The notes below the pieces were generated by a model. It was not told the DNA's origin. It did not search any database and was given only the letters and a program-made list of their open reading frames with translations. The translations under genes and the position numbers were made by a program. Positions 52,464 through 61,805 of a DNA stretch of 64,000 nucleotides are shown one piece after another. The stretch comes from Blautia sp. Marseille-P3201T (GTDB lineage Bacteria > Bacillota > Clostridia > Lachnospirales > Lachnospiraceae). Positions within the stretch are counted from its first letter, which is position 1; each line of letters starts with the position of its first letter. The stretch spans positions 1,132,009-1,196,008 of the forward strand of contig NZ_LT635470.1 in assembly GCF_900120295.1 (NCBI RefSeq), read 5' to 3'.

Positions 52464-54181
52464 TGAAAGAAAACATGATGGAAAACAGACTGCAAAATCT
52501 CCTGTGGACAGTCAGTGAAGATTACAACTGTGATGTAAAAATCAATCCCGCAGACCTTCAGAAATCTCCTGAAATTGCTTTTTACAATATGATTTTACAG
52601 GGAGCTTTTCAAAAATATTTTGACGCAGAGGTTTTTGAAACCTACATGCAAAAGAAAATACAATATGGAGCAGAACCTTCCGTTCTTTTCCTGATTTCCA
52701 AACTCTGTATAGACAGCGCAGTCTGCCAAAAGGTCTGTGCAGAGCGAAAGGGAATTGAAAACATCCGGAGGAAAGCTTTTCGTGAAACTCTAAAAAAAGA
52801 TGCCTTTCGTTTTTCTCATACGGACTGGGATTATCTGGAATATTGCTATTTAGAATTTCAGCTTTACCAAAAAATAAGAAACCCCAGGCTACAGCCTCTG
52901 CTTTTAAAAATTGCCGCACTTTCTCATACAAACTCTATAAAAGATGTGTGTAAATGTATTGATGAAGTCTATCATACAGCTTACGAAAAAGGATTTGCAG
53001 AATATTTCAAAGGGATTAGCAGAGACACCAATGGTCTGCAATCCGGCACTGAAGACTCTGAAGAAACCAAGGAACAGGATAACCTTATCTCTGAAGAAGA
53101 TACTGTCAACATATTCAGCGGTCATGTAGATGCTCAGGATAACGGAAAACAGGATAAATCAACTGCCAGACTTCTTTCTCTTGATAAGCAGTCCTCCGAA
53201 CATCTGGAAAAGTATATTGAATTAAATTATGGCAAAAGTATTCTTCCACCTAATGAAAAATCACGTTTACAAAAACAGATGTGTACGGGCATACACGAAG
53301 ACTGCAGGCTTCATATCACAAAAGGTGTTCTTCACAATCAGACAGAAAACAATGCCAAAACAGATTATGTAAAGAGAATAAAGGAAGAAAACCTTCACAT
53401 TTATAAAAAGAATTTTCTTCTCACACGACAAAATATTCTATCCCTTTCCAATCTGTTAAAAAGAGCTTTACTCACCAGAACGGAACGGGAACTGTGTACC
53501 AGTGAATACGGCACAATCTGTCCGGAAAAGCTCTGGAATTTAGGTCGAACAGACAATTCCATGCTATTCAAACGGGAGCTTTTACAGGATAATTCCGATT
53601 TTGCCGTAGAAGTTCTCATTGATGCCAGCGGCTCACAGCAAAGACGCCAAAGTCTTGTAGCGCTTCAGGGATTTATTATAAGCCGTGCTCTAAGTCTTGC
53701 AGAAATTCCCCATCGTGTAACGGGATTTTGCACTTTTGGTTCTTACACTATCTTAAATGAATATCGGGATTACCTTGATAATTCTGATGCTGATGAAAAT
53801 ATCTTCGAATTTTACGGTTCAGCCAACAATCGAGATGGACTTGCCATCAGAGCTGCTGCCGACAGCCTTGATAAACAGCCGCAGGAAAATAAAATCCTGA
53901 TCGTATTAAGCGATGGAAATCCAAATGATATTATTGCCGCAAACTCCCGTCAAAAAGCAGAAAAACAGCCCTACTGTCTGGACTTTGCAGTAAAAGATAC
54001 TGCCACCGAAGTCCGCAGGCTGCGAAATCGTAAAATCTCTGTTTTAGGTGTATTTGCCGGTGAGGAAGAAGACCTTCAGGCAGAAAAGAAAATCTTCGGA
54101 AAGGATTTTGCCTACATTCACGATATTTCCAACTTTGCAAACATTGTAGGACATTATCTAAAAAAACAAATCACAGACTAG
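52463..54181 (+). CDS. VWA-domain partner of the MoxR ATPase (CobT/ViaA-like)
   Basis: 572 residues. The C-terminal third is a von Willebrand A domain with an intact metal site: VLIDASGSQQRRQ (D-x-S-x-S), and later ILIVLSDGNPND. The N-terminal ~370 residues are helical and charged, with an acidic linker at about 195-230. The arrangement resembles CobT, NorD and ViaA. The target is not evident; no cobalamin, nitric-oxide or hydrogenase genes are nearby. Confidence 0.85.
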   Translation: MKENMMENRLQNLLWTVSEDYNCDVKINPADLQKSPEIAFYNMILQGAFQKYFDAEVFETYMQKKIQYGAEPSVLFLISKLCIDSAVCQKVCAERKGIENIRRKAFRETLKKDAFRFSHTDWDYLEYCYLEFQLYQKIRNPRLQPLLLKIAALSHTNSIKDVCKCIDEVYHTAYEKGFAEYFKGISRDTNGLQSGTEDSEETKEQDNLISEEDTVNIFSGHVDAQDNGKQDKSTARLLSLDKQSSEHLEKYIELNYGKSILPPNEKSRLQKQMCTGIHEDCRLHITKGVLHNQTENNAKTDYVKRIKEENLHIYKKNFLLTRQNILSLSNLLKRALLTRTERELCTSEYGTICPEKLWNLGRTDNSMLFKRELLQDNSDFAVEVLIDASGSQQRRQSLVALQGFIISRALSLAEIPHRVTGFCTFGSYTILNEYRDYLDNSDADENIFEFYGSANNRDGLAIRAAADSLDKQPQENKILIVLSDGNPNDIIAANSRQKAEKQPYCLDFAVKDTATEVRRLRNRKISVLGVFAGEEEDLQAEKKIFGKDFAYIHDISNFANIVGHYLKKQITD

Positions 54182-54198
54182 TACAACGAAAAAAATTT

Positions 54199-54240
54199 CC
54201 GCCACATCGATACCGGACAATTAGCCCTGTCATGTGGCGG
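54199..54240 (-). terminator. Terminator of the GIY-YIG gene
   Basis: CCGCCACAT ... ATGTGGCGG, a 9-bp GC-rich stem, followed on the minus strand by AAATTTTTTTC. It can also slow transcription from the convergent VWA gene. Confidence 0.65.
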
Positions 54241-54255
54241 TTCAAAGTTATGATA

Positions 54256-54501
54256 TCACAAAAATTTTTTAACCAGCTCTAATTTTCCTTCTCTTTTCAA
54301 CTGTTTAATCTCATACTCCCTGCGCATAGCTTCCGTCTTCGTCTCAAACTCTTCAAAATAAACCAGCTCTACCGGACATCTGCTCTTTGTATATTTTGCA
54401 CCTTTCCCAGCATTATGACTGGCAATCCTCTTTTCCAGATTGTTTGTCCATCCAGTATACAAACTGCCGTCGCTGCACTTTACCATATACGTATAATTCA
54501 T
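54256..54501 (-). CDS. GIY-YIG nuclease-fold protein (UPF0213 type)
   Basis: 81 residues. The GIY-YIG motif is the variant YTYMVKCSDGSLYTGWTNNLEKRIASHNAG, with the catalytic Tyr and Arg (KRIASHN) and the metal Glu in YFEEFETKTEAMRREYEIK. Small stand-alone proteins of this family are common in Firmicutes and have no settled role; DNA repair is often assumed. Confidence 0.88.
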   Translation of the reverse strand: MNYTYMVKCSDGSLYTGWTNNLEKRIASHNAGKGAKYTKSRCPVELVYFEEFETKTEAMRREYEIKQLKREGKLELVKKFL

Positions 54502-54687
54502 CTTTTTCTCCTGTAAATCTATGTAAGGAACGTCTTGCCCAAAGACATGACGTTCTATATATCAAGCCGCCGATTAAAAAGTATTTCACCCAAACAAGAT
54601 ACTGACTGTAAGATAAAATCGGCTGCGGATTTTCTTTCCGCATAGTTTATTATACTCTCCCAGCCAGAATTTGTGAATGCTCTTCTT
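54502..54687. other. Spacer between GIY-YIG and spoIIQ genes
   Basis: No gene recognised. Short open frames here have no ribosome site. Confidence 0.4.
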
Positions 54688-55470
54688 TTAAGGAAGATAC
54701 TGCATCGGATCTAATGGAACTCCGTCCTTTGATAAAGCAAAGTACAGATTTGCCCCTTCCTTTGTGTAATATTTTGTAGGTTCACTGATATAACCTAACA
54801 CACTTCCGGCAGAAACATATTCCTCAGCCTGAAATGGTACATCTTTTAACTGTCCGTAAACTGCCTGATAGCCATTTCCCATATCTACCGTAACAGTCTG
54901 TCCTGTTTCTTCGTTATTTACCACAGACACAATTTTTCCGTTGGCAACTGCTGCCACAGGAGAACCTACTTCTGAAGAAATAGCGATTGCAGGATTGAGT
55001 TTATACACATTTAAAGTTGGAAAATAGATTGTATTATCCATATTATAGTCCAAAATAACCTGTCCATTTACCGGCCATTCCATTAAGGAACTCTCTGTAA
55101 AGTTAATTTCCGGTGCTGCTGCTGCCTGTGCAGATGTATTTTCTGTCTCCGGTGCGGGCGCCTGTTCCTGTGTTGTTTCCGGTGCCGCCGTTTCAGGAGC
55201 AGGCTCTTCTGTGCTCTCCTGTGTACTGTCTTCCACTTCTCTTGTACCCTCTACTTCTGTAGTATTTACATCCTGTGTTTCTTCTTCTGTCTCTTCTCGC
55301 TCCTCTGTTTTTATTGCCTGGTCAACAATATCTTCCTCGTTCTCCTTAACAAATTCTTTCTCATTTGCTCTGCTCTTACTCCCGGACTGGTAAACAGCCA
55401 CACAGGTAACTACCAGAGTAAGTGCCAGTAAGCTTCCCAGTGCTACACGAATTTTTCCTTTTTTACTCAT
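54688..55470 (-). CDS. spoIIQ: SpoIIQ-like M23-fold protein, catalytic residues lost
   Basis: 260 residues from the ATG at 55470 (MSKKGKIRVALGSLLALTLVV), with AGAGGTG upstream; the frame to 55554 would add 28 residues before the membrane helix. One membrane helix (about 9-27), a long Glu/Thr/Pro-rich linker (about 30-125), then an LytM domain (PVNGQVILDYNMDN, VAAVANGKIVSVVNNEETGQTV, NGYQAVYGQL). The zinc and active-site His of active M23 enzymes are replaced (YFAL where H-x-H is expected). SpoIIQ forms the forespore side of the channel to the mother cell and is inactive as a peptidase in Bacillus. Location behind spoIID supports the call. Confidence 0.82.
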   Translation of the reverse strand: MSKKGKIRVALGSLLALTLVVTCVAVYQSGSKSRANEKEFVKENEEDIVDQAIKTEEREETEEETQDVNTTEVEGTREVEDSTQESTEEPAPETAAPETTQEQAPAPETENTSAQAAAAPEINFTESSLMEWPVNGQVILDYNMDNTIYFPTLNVYKLNPAIAISSEVGSPVAAVANGKIVSVVNNEETGQTVTVDMGNGYQAVYGQLKDVPFQAEEYVSAGSVLGYISEPTKYYTKEGANLYFALSKDGVPLDPMQYLP

Positions 55471-55557
55471 ATTTTTCACCTCTGCCTTAGTGGGCTCATC
55501 CGCCCCTTTCTTGTTTTCAAATATAGGATTACCAGAAAAGCAGAAGTTATACATCTT

Positions 55558-56424
55558 TCATTTTTCTTTCTGTATTTCCATATCAGGAAAGAAATATCCC
55601 AATATCTGCTCATAACTTTTTCCTTCCAATGCCAGATTGTGAGCAGTATACTGACTCATTCCCATTCCATGACCAATACCTTTACATAAAAACCGTACTT
55701 CACCCTGACTGCTTTGTACACTAAAGCAAGAGGAAGGTAAATTAAGCAGTTCTTTTATTCTCTCTCCCTGAAACACCTGATTTCCAATCTGAATTTCCAT
55801 GACATACCCAGCGCTGTCTGTTCTTGTTATTTCGATTTCTGTCTCTGCTGTTATAGAAAAGGCAGGATAACTCTTTTTAATTTTCTCCTCTAATTCCTTT
55901 AAAGAAAAATAACAGCCCTCTATATACAGAGGACTGTCTATATCTTTTGGTGTTTCCACTGAGGGTATGTAAGCAAACTTTTCGCCCAAAATTTCTTCTC
56001 CGCTTCTGGTTTTTCCCTGACTGAGAGGATGATAGGGCAATTCTCTTTTTTCATTTTGAAACACAAGAACTTCTCCCTTTGTACAGGCAGATGCTTCCTG
56101 AAACATACGAAATTGTTTCAATTCTTCCCCACTCATGTTTTTTTTCTTTAAATAATCAGCCGCTTCCTGAATATCCTTTATGGCTTCTTCTGATTTATTT
56201 TTTAAAGATAAATTGGTTCTCTCAATCACCGTCTGCGCTTTAATTGCTTCTTTCTCACATTCCCAGTCAATATGAGCTGCTGCCAAAATCGGTATATATT
56301 CTTCTAAATCCGGCTGCCTGCTTAAAGGACATGCCTTTCTTCCTGAAATAATTACTGTCAAAAGATAGGGTAGTATCAAAAACAACACTGCAAGTAACAC
56401 GCCTGAGCCTTTTTCTTTTTTCAT
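55558..56424 (-). CDS. spoIID: Stage II sporulation protein D
   Basis: 288 residues. One N-terminal membrane helix (VLLAVLFLILPYLLTVIIS), then the SpoIID/LytB domain with CKGIGHGMGMSQYTAHNLALEG, the conserved G-H-G-x-G-M-S-Q-x-G/T-A block near the C-terminus, and AAHIDWECEKEAIKAQTVIERT near the start. A lytic transglycosylase that thins septal peptidoglycan during engulfment. spoIIQ follows in the same direction. Confidence 0.92.
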   Translation of the reverse strand: MKKEKGSGVLLAVLFLILPYLLTVIISGRKACPLSRQPDLEEYIPILAAAHIDWECEKEAIKAQTVIERTNLSLKNKSEEAIKDIQEAADYLKKKNMSGEELKQFRMFQEASACTKGEVLVFQNEKRELPYHPLSQGKTRSGEEILGEKFAYIPSVETPKDIDSPLYIEGCYFSLKELEEKIKKSYPAFSITAETEIEITRTDSAGYVMEIQIGNQVFQGERIKELLNLPSSCFSVQSSQGEVRFLCKGIGHGMGMSQYTAHNLALEGKSYEQILGYFFPDMEIQKEK

Positions 56425-56477
56425 AAAAATATAAAACCGACATTTCTTACTTGTAGTATATGTTACTCTCTGCTATT

Positions 56478-57044
56478 CTATCCCTTTTTCACAATAAAAG
56501 CAGGAATGGGAGGATTATTTTCCCTGTTATAATAGCTATTGACAATCACAACATACTTTCGACTGTTCAACTTCTTTAAATACTCTAAAATTCGATTTTT
56601 CTCCTCAAATCCCGTATCTCCTCCGCTGTAAATGCAAAGTGCCATAACACCGCCTTTTTTCAGTAGTTCAAGACCTTTTTCAATGGCTTTTACGCTGGTA
56701 TCCGCCTTTGTTGCCAGATTGTGGTCGCCTCCCGGCAAATATCCGAAATTAAAATAAATCCCGTCTACGGTTCCTGCCTCTGCGTATTCATCCATGTTTT
56801 CGTGGCTGTCCAGATAAAGTTTTGCCCTGTTTTCCACATTATGCTCTTTTAAAAGCTTTGTTGTACACATAATCGCCTTTTCCTGCACATCGAAAGCCAG
56901 AACTTTTCCACTTTCTCCTGCCAATTCACATAAAAATAACGTGTCATGTCCATTCCCCATAGTTGCATCAATGTACAATCCCTCTGGATTTACCTGCAGC
57001 TTAAACAGCTCATGACTCCACTCTGTAATCTGATAAGATTTCAT
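56478..57044 (-). CDS. mnmM: tRNA (mnm5s2U34) methyltransferase (YtqB family)
   Basis: 188 residues, a SAM-dependent Rossmann methyltransferase. YIDATMGNGHDTLFLCEL is the SAM loop, GKVLAFDVQEKAI motif II, and IYFNFGYLPGGDHNLAT the family-specific N-F/G-x-L-P-G-G-D-H motif of YtqB/MnmM. It adds the last methyl group of the wobble uridine modification in bacteria lacking MnmC. It ends 2 bases before the metY stop-to-start junction, 3 bases behind metY. Confidence 0.85.
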   Translation of the reverse strand: MKSYQITEWSHELFKLQVNPEGLYIDATMGNGHDTLFLCELAGESGKVLAFDVQEKAIMCTTKLLKEHNVENRAKLYLDSHENMDEYAEAGTVDGIYFNFGYLPGGDHNLATKADTSVKAIEKGLELLKKGGVMALCIYSGGDTGFEEKNRILEYLKKLNSRKYVVIVNSYYNRENNPPIPAFIVKKG

Positions 57045-57046
57045 AC

Positions 57047-58336
57047 TTATTTTTCACTAGCCTCCAATGCCTGTGAAAGGTCTGCGATAATATCGTCAAT
57101 ATGCTCAATTCCTACTGAAAAACGAATCATGCCAGGTGAAACTCCTGCTGCAACCAGCTGTTCATCATTTAACTGTCTGTGTGTATGACTTGCAGGATGC
57201 AATACACTTGTCTTAGCATCTGCCACATGAGTAACAATAGAAGCCAGCTTCAAGCTATCCATAAATTTCACAGCCGCTTCTCTGCCCTTCTTTAATTCAA
57301 AGGAAATAACTCCGCAAGTTCCATTTGGCATATATTTCTGTGCCAAATCATGATATTTGTCCTGTGTAAGTCCCGGATAATTTACCTTTCCAACCAGTGG
57401 ATGTGCATCTAAATACTCTGCAACTTTCTGTGCATTGTAGCAGTGTCTTTCCACTCTTAAAACTAATGACTCCAATCCTAAATTTAAGATGAAGGAGTTC
57501 ATAGGAGAAGGTACAGAACCTAAATCGCGCATAAGCTGTGCATTGATTTTTGTAATATAAGCAGCTTTTCCAAACTGTTTTGTATAAACCACTCCATGAT
57601 AAGACTCGTCAGGAGTTGTCAGTCCCGGGAATTTATCAGCGTGAGCTTCCCAATCAAAATTTCCGCTGTCTACAATAGCGCCGCCTACCTGCGCTGCATG
57701 TCCATCCATATACTTTGTTGTGGAATGCACTACAATATCAGCACCCCATTTAAACGGCTGGCAGTTTACCGGTGTAGCAAAAGTATTATCCACTACGAGA
57801 GGAACACCATGGCTGTGTGCCAGATTTGCCATTTTCTCAATGTCTAATACAACTAAAGATGGATTTGCAATAGTTTCTGCAATGACTGCCTTTGTATTTG
57901 GTTTAAATGCTTTTTCCAATTCCTCTGCCGGCGCATCTACATCTACAAAAGTACATTCAATTCCCATTTTTTTTGCTGTTACACCTAACACATTTAAGGT
58001 TCCGCCATAAATAGCAGAAGCACAGATTACATGATCTCCTGCTTCACAAATATTAAAAATAGAATAAAAAATTGCGGACTGACCTGAGGAAGTGAGCACT
58101 GCAGCAACTCCGCCTTCCAAATCTGCAATTTTAGCTGCAACTAAATCATTGGTAGGATTTTGGCATCTTGTATAAAAATATCCGTTGTCCTTTAAATCAA
58201 ACAATCTGCCCATTTCTTCTGTTGTGTCATACTTAAAAGTTGTACTCTGATAAATAGGCATCATCCTCGGTTCACCCTTCTTCGGTTTCCAACCGGACTG
58301 GATACATTTTGTCTCAATATGATATTCTCTGCTCAT
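57047..58336 (-). CDS. metY: O-acetylhomoserine sulfhydrylase
   Basis: 429 residues of the Cys/Met-metabolism PLP family. SGQSAIFYSIFN, LVVDNTFATPVNC and VVHSTTKYMDGHAAQVGG (Schiff-base Lys in TTKY) are clear, as is the MetY-typical N-terminus IETKCIQSGWKPKKGEPRMMPIYQ and C-terminal SVLHPASHTHRQL. It makes homocysteine from O-acetylhomoserine and sulfide. No SAM or T-box leader was seen in the short gap upstream. Confidence 0.93.
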   Translation of the reverse strand: MSREYHIETKCIQSGWKPKKGEPRMMPIYQSTTFKYDTTEEMGRLFDLKDNGYFYTRCQNPTNDLVAAKIADLEGGVAAVLTSSGQSAIFYSIFNICEAGDHVICASAIYGGTLNVLGVTAKKMGIECTFVDVDAPAEELEKAFKPNTKAVIAETIANPSLVVLDIEKMANLAHSHGVPLVVDNTFATPVNCQPFKWGADIVVHSTTKYMDGHAAQVGGAIVDSGNFDWEAHADKFPGLTTPDESYHGVVYTKQFGKAAYITKINAQLMRDLGSVPSPMNSFILNLGLESLVLRVERHCYNAQKVAEYLDAHPLVGKVNYPGLTQDKYHDLAQKYMPNGTCGVISFELKKGREAAVKFMDSLKLASIVTHVADAKTSVLHPASHTHRQLNDEQLVAAGVSPGMIRFSVGIEHIDDIIADLSQALEASEK

Positions 58337-58363
58337 CTCTATCCTCTCCTTTATAAAAATATT

Positions 58364-58723
58364 TTAAATTATTTTCTGTGCCAGCATCACTGCCCCTAGA
58401 CATATCAACACACTTGCAGCCATATAAACTGCTGAAAGAACGCCTTTCCCATTTTCTATTAACACATAGCTTTCCAACGCAAATGTGGAAAAAGTAGTAA
58501 ATCCCCCACATACTCCCGTCTTTAAAAATAAAATCAGAGAGCTGCTTCCTATTCCTCTTTTTGCCGCAAATGCAGAGATACAACCAATGAGAAAAGCTCC
58601 CGCCGCATTGATGAAAAGGGTAGTCCATGGAAACCCTGATTTCCCCTGTATGGGGATAAGACTCAGCAAATATCGTGCTGACGCCCCTATAAAGCCTCCC
58701 ATGCCAACACAAAAACAGTTTAA
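58364..58723 (-). CDS. crcB: Fluoride exporter
   Basis: 119 residues from the ATG at 58723 (MLNCFCVGMGGFIGASARYLL), with AAGGAG upstream; the frame to 58804 starts inside the preceding gene. Four membrane helices and the CrcB motifs GGFIGASARY, NAAGAFLIGC and GVCGGFTTFSTFALE. Fluc channels are dual-topology dimers, so one gene is enough. No fluoride riboswitch was found upstream. Confidence 0.92.
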   Translation of the reverse strand, partial: LNCFCVGMGGFIGASARYLLSLIPIQGKSGFPWTTLFINAAGAFLIGCISAFAAKRGIGSSSLILFLKTGVCGGFTTFSTFALESYVLIENGKGVLSAVYMAASVLICLGAVMLAQKII

Positions 58724-58739
58724 CATAGCTCTGATCTCC

Positions 58740-59051
58740 TTATCTTCTGTAATATTTCTGTCCAATAAGGATAATTGCCACAAACACCACAAGTCCTGCT
58801 CCAAGCACTAAAAGTGTCTGCTCGGAACTCAGTACTATACGCAAGGATAAAAGCTGTAAAACCAGCAAATCCAGACCAATAGCACAGACTGCTCCGCCAA
58901 TTGTCATCATAAACTTTCTTTCATTTTCAGGTGAAACTCCACTGGAAAAACGTTCCCTTATCATAGATGGCTTCCCTTTCACAGCAAGAAAAATTCCTGC
59001 TAAAATAATGACTGCTGCCAAAACAATCAATACAATATGTTGCTGTGTCAT
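58740..59051 (-). CDS. Small membrane protein, unknown
   Basis: 103 residues with three membrane helices (about 6-24, 48-68 and 78-97) and a basic end (GQKYYRR). No recognisable motif. Its start overlaps the MATE-pump stop by 4 bases and crcB follows by 16 bases, so the three probably form one operon. Confidence 0.75.
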   Translation of the reverse strand: MTQQHIVLIVLAAVIILAGIFLAVKGKPSMIRERFSSGVSPENERKFMMTIGGAVCAIGLDLLVLQLLSLRIVLSSEQTLLVLGAGLVVFVAIILIGQKYYRR

Positions 59052-60415
59052 TTCAATTCCTCCCTTATTTCCTGTTTCTCATATTTATTTAATACCAACT
59101 TAAACCATAATGGCAATATGGTTCCTTTGAATATACAGGATAAGCTTAATGCCCACCAGACACCGTTTAATCCCAATCCCGTAGCAGATAAAAACATGGC
59201 AGCCGGAATTCTAAGCGCATTGAATAAAATCCCTGTAACAGATGGCTGTACAGTCTTTCCCATTCCCTGGAAAGCTCCGGTGGCAGCTCCCTCCAGACAC
59301 ATAAAAATCTCTGAAATCCCTATAATTCTTAAATAATCTACACCCATAGGAATAACATCCGGTTCTTTAATAAATATTTTGAAGAAGAATTCCGGAAATA
59401 CCCACAGAAGCAATGTAGTAATTACACCCCACACCGCCATAATTTCAATGGCTTTTCGATATCCCTTCTTAATACGCTTCTTTTTGCCGGCTCCGTAATT
59501 CTGTGCAATAAAAGCATTCACTGCTGTGGAAAAACCGCCTGCCATCATCCAGGAAATAGACTCTATCTGACTTCCTACTTTCTGAACTGCTACTGCTGCA
59601 TCTCCCCAGCCTGCAATAAAACGTGCAATTACCATAGAAATCATGGACATCAATGCATCCTGCATAGCAGAAGGAAGACCTATTTTCACAATTTCCCTTA
59701 TATGCTCCTTCGGTGTCCTTACAAACAGATGAATTCGTCCAAAAATAATTGGTTCTTTCCATACTGCCTTTAAATAAAGGACAAATACTATAATCTGTGC
59801 AAATACTGTTGCAAAAGCTGCTCCTGCAACTCCCATTCCTTTTAATGGTCCGATACCAAAAATCAAAAGTGGGTCTAAAATTAAGTTAATCACCAACCCT
59901 ACCGTAGTAACACGAAAGGTGGTCACTGTATTCCCCATAGCTGCCAGAATTCCTCCGATAACCTGATCTAAAAAGGAAAATACAATCAGTCCGCAAGTAA
60001 TCATCAAATAAACTCTGGCATCCCATATAACATCCGGACTGTTCAAATTAAAAAATCCAATTAACTGCCTGTTTAACAGCAAACTAATAATTCCATACAG
60101 AACACCTAAAAATGCTCCCATACGCAAAGCTCCTCTGGCGAACTCTGCTCCTTCTTCGGGATTTCCTGCCCCCAAACGCTGCCCTACACTTACCTGTCCG
60201 CCAATTCTGGGTATCATTGTAAATCCGTTTGCCAGCCACATGAACATACCGGCTGCTCCAACCGCTGCCACTGCGTTGCTTCCCAGTCTTCCAATCCATA
60301 TCATGTCAACCAGATTATATCCCATCTGAATAAAGGAAGTTCCCATGATAGGAAAAGCCAGGCGAGCAAGCGTTCCTGCAATTGGTCCTTCTAATAAATC
60401 AATCTTTTTTTTCAT
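59048..60415 (-). CDS. MATE-family efflux pump
   Basis: 455 residues from the ATG at 60415 (MKKKIDLLEGPIAGTLARLAFP), with GAGGG upstream; a TTG five codons earlier is the alternative. Twelve membrane helices with the internal two-fold repeat of MATE proteins: LEGPIAGTLARLAFPIMGTSF in the first half and EIVKIGLPSAMQDALMSMIS in the second. Probably Na+- or H+-coupled export of cationic compounds; the substrate is unknown. Confidence 0.9.
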   Translation of the reverse strand: MKKKIDLLEGPIAGTLARLAFPIMGTSFIQMGYNLVDMIWIGRLGSNAVAAVGAAGMFMWLANGFTMIPRIGGQVSVGQRLGAGNPEEGAEFARGALRMGAFLGVLYGIISLLLNRQLIGFFNLNSPDVIWDARVYLMITCGLIVFSFLDQVIGGILAAMGNTVTTFRVTTVGLVINLILDPLLIFGIGPLKGMGVAGAAFATVFAQIIVFVLYLKAVWKEPIIFGRIHLFVRTPKEHIREIVKIGLPSAMQDALMSMISMVIARFIAGWGDAAVAVQKVGSQIESISWMMAGGFSTAVNAFIAQNYGAGKKKRIKKGYRKAIEIMAVWGVITTLLLWVFPEFFFKIFIKEPDVIPMGVDYLRIIGISEIFMCLEGAATGAFQGMGKTVQPSVTGILFNALRIPAAMFLSATGLGLNGVWWALSLSCIFKGTILPLWFKLVLNKYEKQEIREELK

Positions 60416-60619
60416 GTCTTTTTCCCTCAAATTCTGTCATTACTTTACTATCTTACCAAACTCTGAAAGAACCTGCAAATACTAATTTTTCTCTGTAAAA
60501 TTCCCTTTTCAAGTGCTTCCAACTGTGATACTCTTTTTGTAGGATTGTGGGAATAAAAGCACGAAACAATCCAGCAGGCATCTTTTTGCCCTGACATCTT
60601 AAAGAATAGAGGACGCATT

Positions 60620-61393
60620 ATGAAAGAAAAAATATACACCATTCCATTAATGGACGCATTTCATGCAAATGATGAATGCCCATTCTGCTTTATCGAGAGA
60701 AACCTGGAACAACATGCCCTGGACTTTGTTCTAGGACAAGGTGCTTCCTACATGGAAGATGATATAAGGGCAGAAACAGATAAAATGGGATTTTGCCGGG
60801 ACCATTATAAAAAAATGTTTCACTACGGAAATCGTCTTGGCACCGGACTTATCCTCACAACTCACTTTAAAAAGAAAAATGAAGAATTAAAACAACAGAT
60901 AAAAATGTTCTCTCCAAAAAAAGCATCCATGCTGGGACATTTCAAAAAAGCCAAACTAAATCCTGACAATCCTCAAACCTCTCTGGGTACATGGATAAAA
61001 GAACAGAATAACTCCTGCTATGTCTGTGATTATTCCAAAAACACTTATGCCAGATATTTAGATACCTTTTTTGAACTTTATCGTAAAAACAAAGAATTTC
61101 AGGAACTTTTCAAAAACAGTAAAGGGTTCTGCCTCCCTCACTTTGGTGATTTAGTAGAAACAGCCGAAGAACTCCTATCCCATAAAGAAAAATCAGAATT
61201 TTATCAGCAATTATTTTCTTTAATGACAGAAAACCTACAACGCGTTACTGATGATTTAGAGTGGTTCTGTGATAAATTCGATTATAAAAATAAAGATGCT
61301 GACTGGAAAAACTCCAAAGATGCTATACAAAGAGGAATGCAGAAATCCGCTGGAGGATATCCTGCCGATCCTTTCTATAAATCAGAAAGATAA
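60620..61393 (+). CDS. Cysteine-rich protein (DUF6062-like)
   Basis: 257 residues, with GAGG before the ATG. An internal duplication is visible: CPFCFIERN ... GFCRDHYKKMFHYGN in the first half and CYVCDYSKN ... GFCLPHFGDLV in the second. Each half offers a C-x2-C and a C-x2-H, a likely zinc or iron-sulfur site. The second part is helical (LFKNSKG, ETAEELLSHKEKSEFYQQLF). I recall this arrangement as DUF6062 in Lachnospiraceae; no function is known. Confidence 0.75.
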   Translation: MKEKIYTIPLMDAFHANDECPFCFIERNLEQHALDFVLGQGASYMEDDIRAETDKMGFCRDHYKKMFHYGNRLGTGLILTTHFKKKNEELKQQIKMFSPKKASMLGHFKKAKLNPDNPQTSLGTWIKEQNNSCYVCDYSKNTYARYLDTFFELYRKNKEFQELFKNSKGFCLPHFGDLVETAEELLSHKEKSEFYQQLFSLMTENLQRVTDDLEWFCDKFDYKNKDADWKNSKDAIQRGMQKSAGGYPADPFYKSER

Positions 61394-61504
61394 GAAATTC
61401 AAAAGTATTTATAAAAAAAGAATAAATGAAATTTCCTCTTTTTCATTTTTCTTTTAGTATTTCGTCATAAATTATCCTTATTTACATAGTATAGTATATC
61501 TTGT

Positions 61505-61641
61505 AAAAGCCAATAAGACTTTTTTCAAAATCTTTTTCTTTTCATATTACTGGCAAAGCTATTGCCAGTAACTCCTTCTTTTTTATGAAATGAACAAGAG
61601 CAGAAATCTATCCCCCCTCAGATTTCTGCTCTTGCTTTTTT
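61505..61641 (+). ncRNA. Small RNA A with C-rich terminator loop
   Basis: A TATAGTATA-rich -10 region (about 61491) is followed by GTAAAAGCCAATAAGACTTTTT, a hairpin (TTACTGGCAA-AGCTA-TTGCCAGTAA) and a terminator: AAGAGCAGAAATCT, loop ATCCCCCCTC, AGATTTCTGCTCTT, then GCTTTTTT. The same plan recurs 300 bases downstream. No open frame. Confidence 0.65.
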
Positions 61642-61805
61642 ATTGTACAAGAACTTGCGTCCTATACAATGAAAACGCTCCGCTTGCATGAAATTCATTC
61701 CCTGTAAAGTAATAAAATCCTATTTTCCGTTTTTTTCTTTTCTTCACATTTCTTTTATCATTTCATCACAAATTCATCACATTTACCCTTTATAGTATAA
61801 CTTGT

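Noticed and set aside
58724..60619. Fluoride riboswitch for crcB
   Set aside because: No matching pseudoknot motif was seen before crcB, before the small membrane gene, or before the MATE gene.
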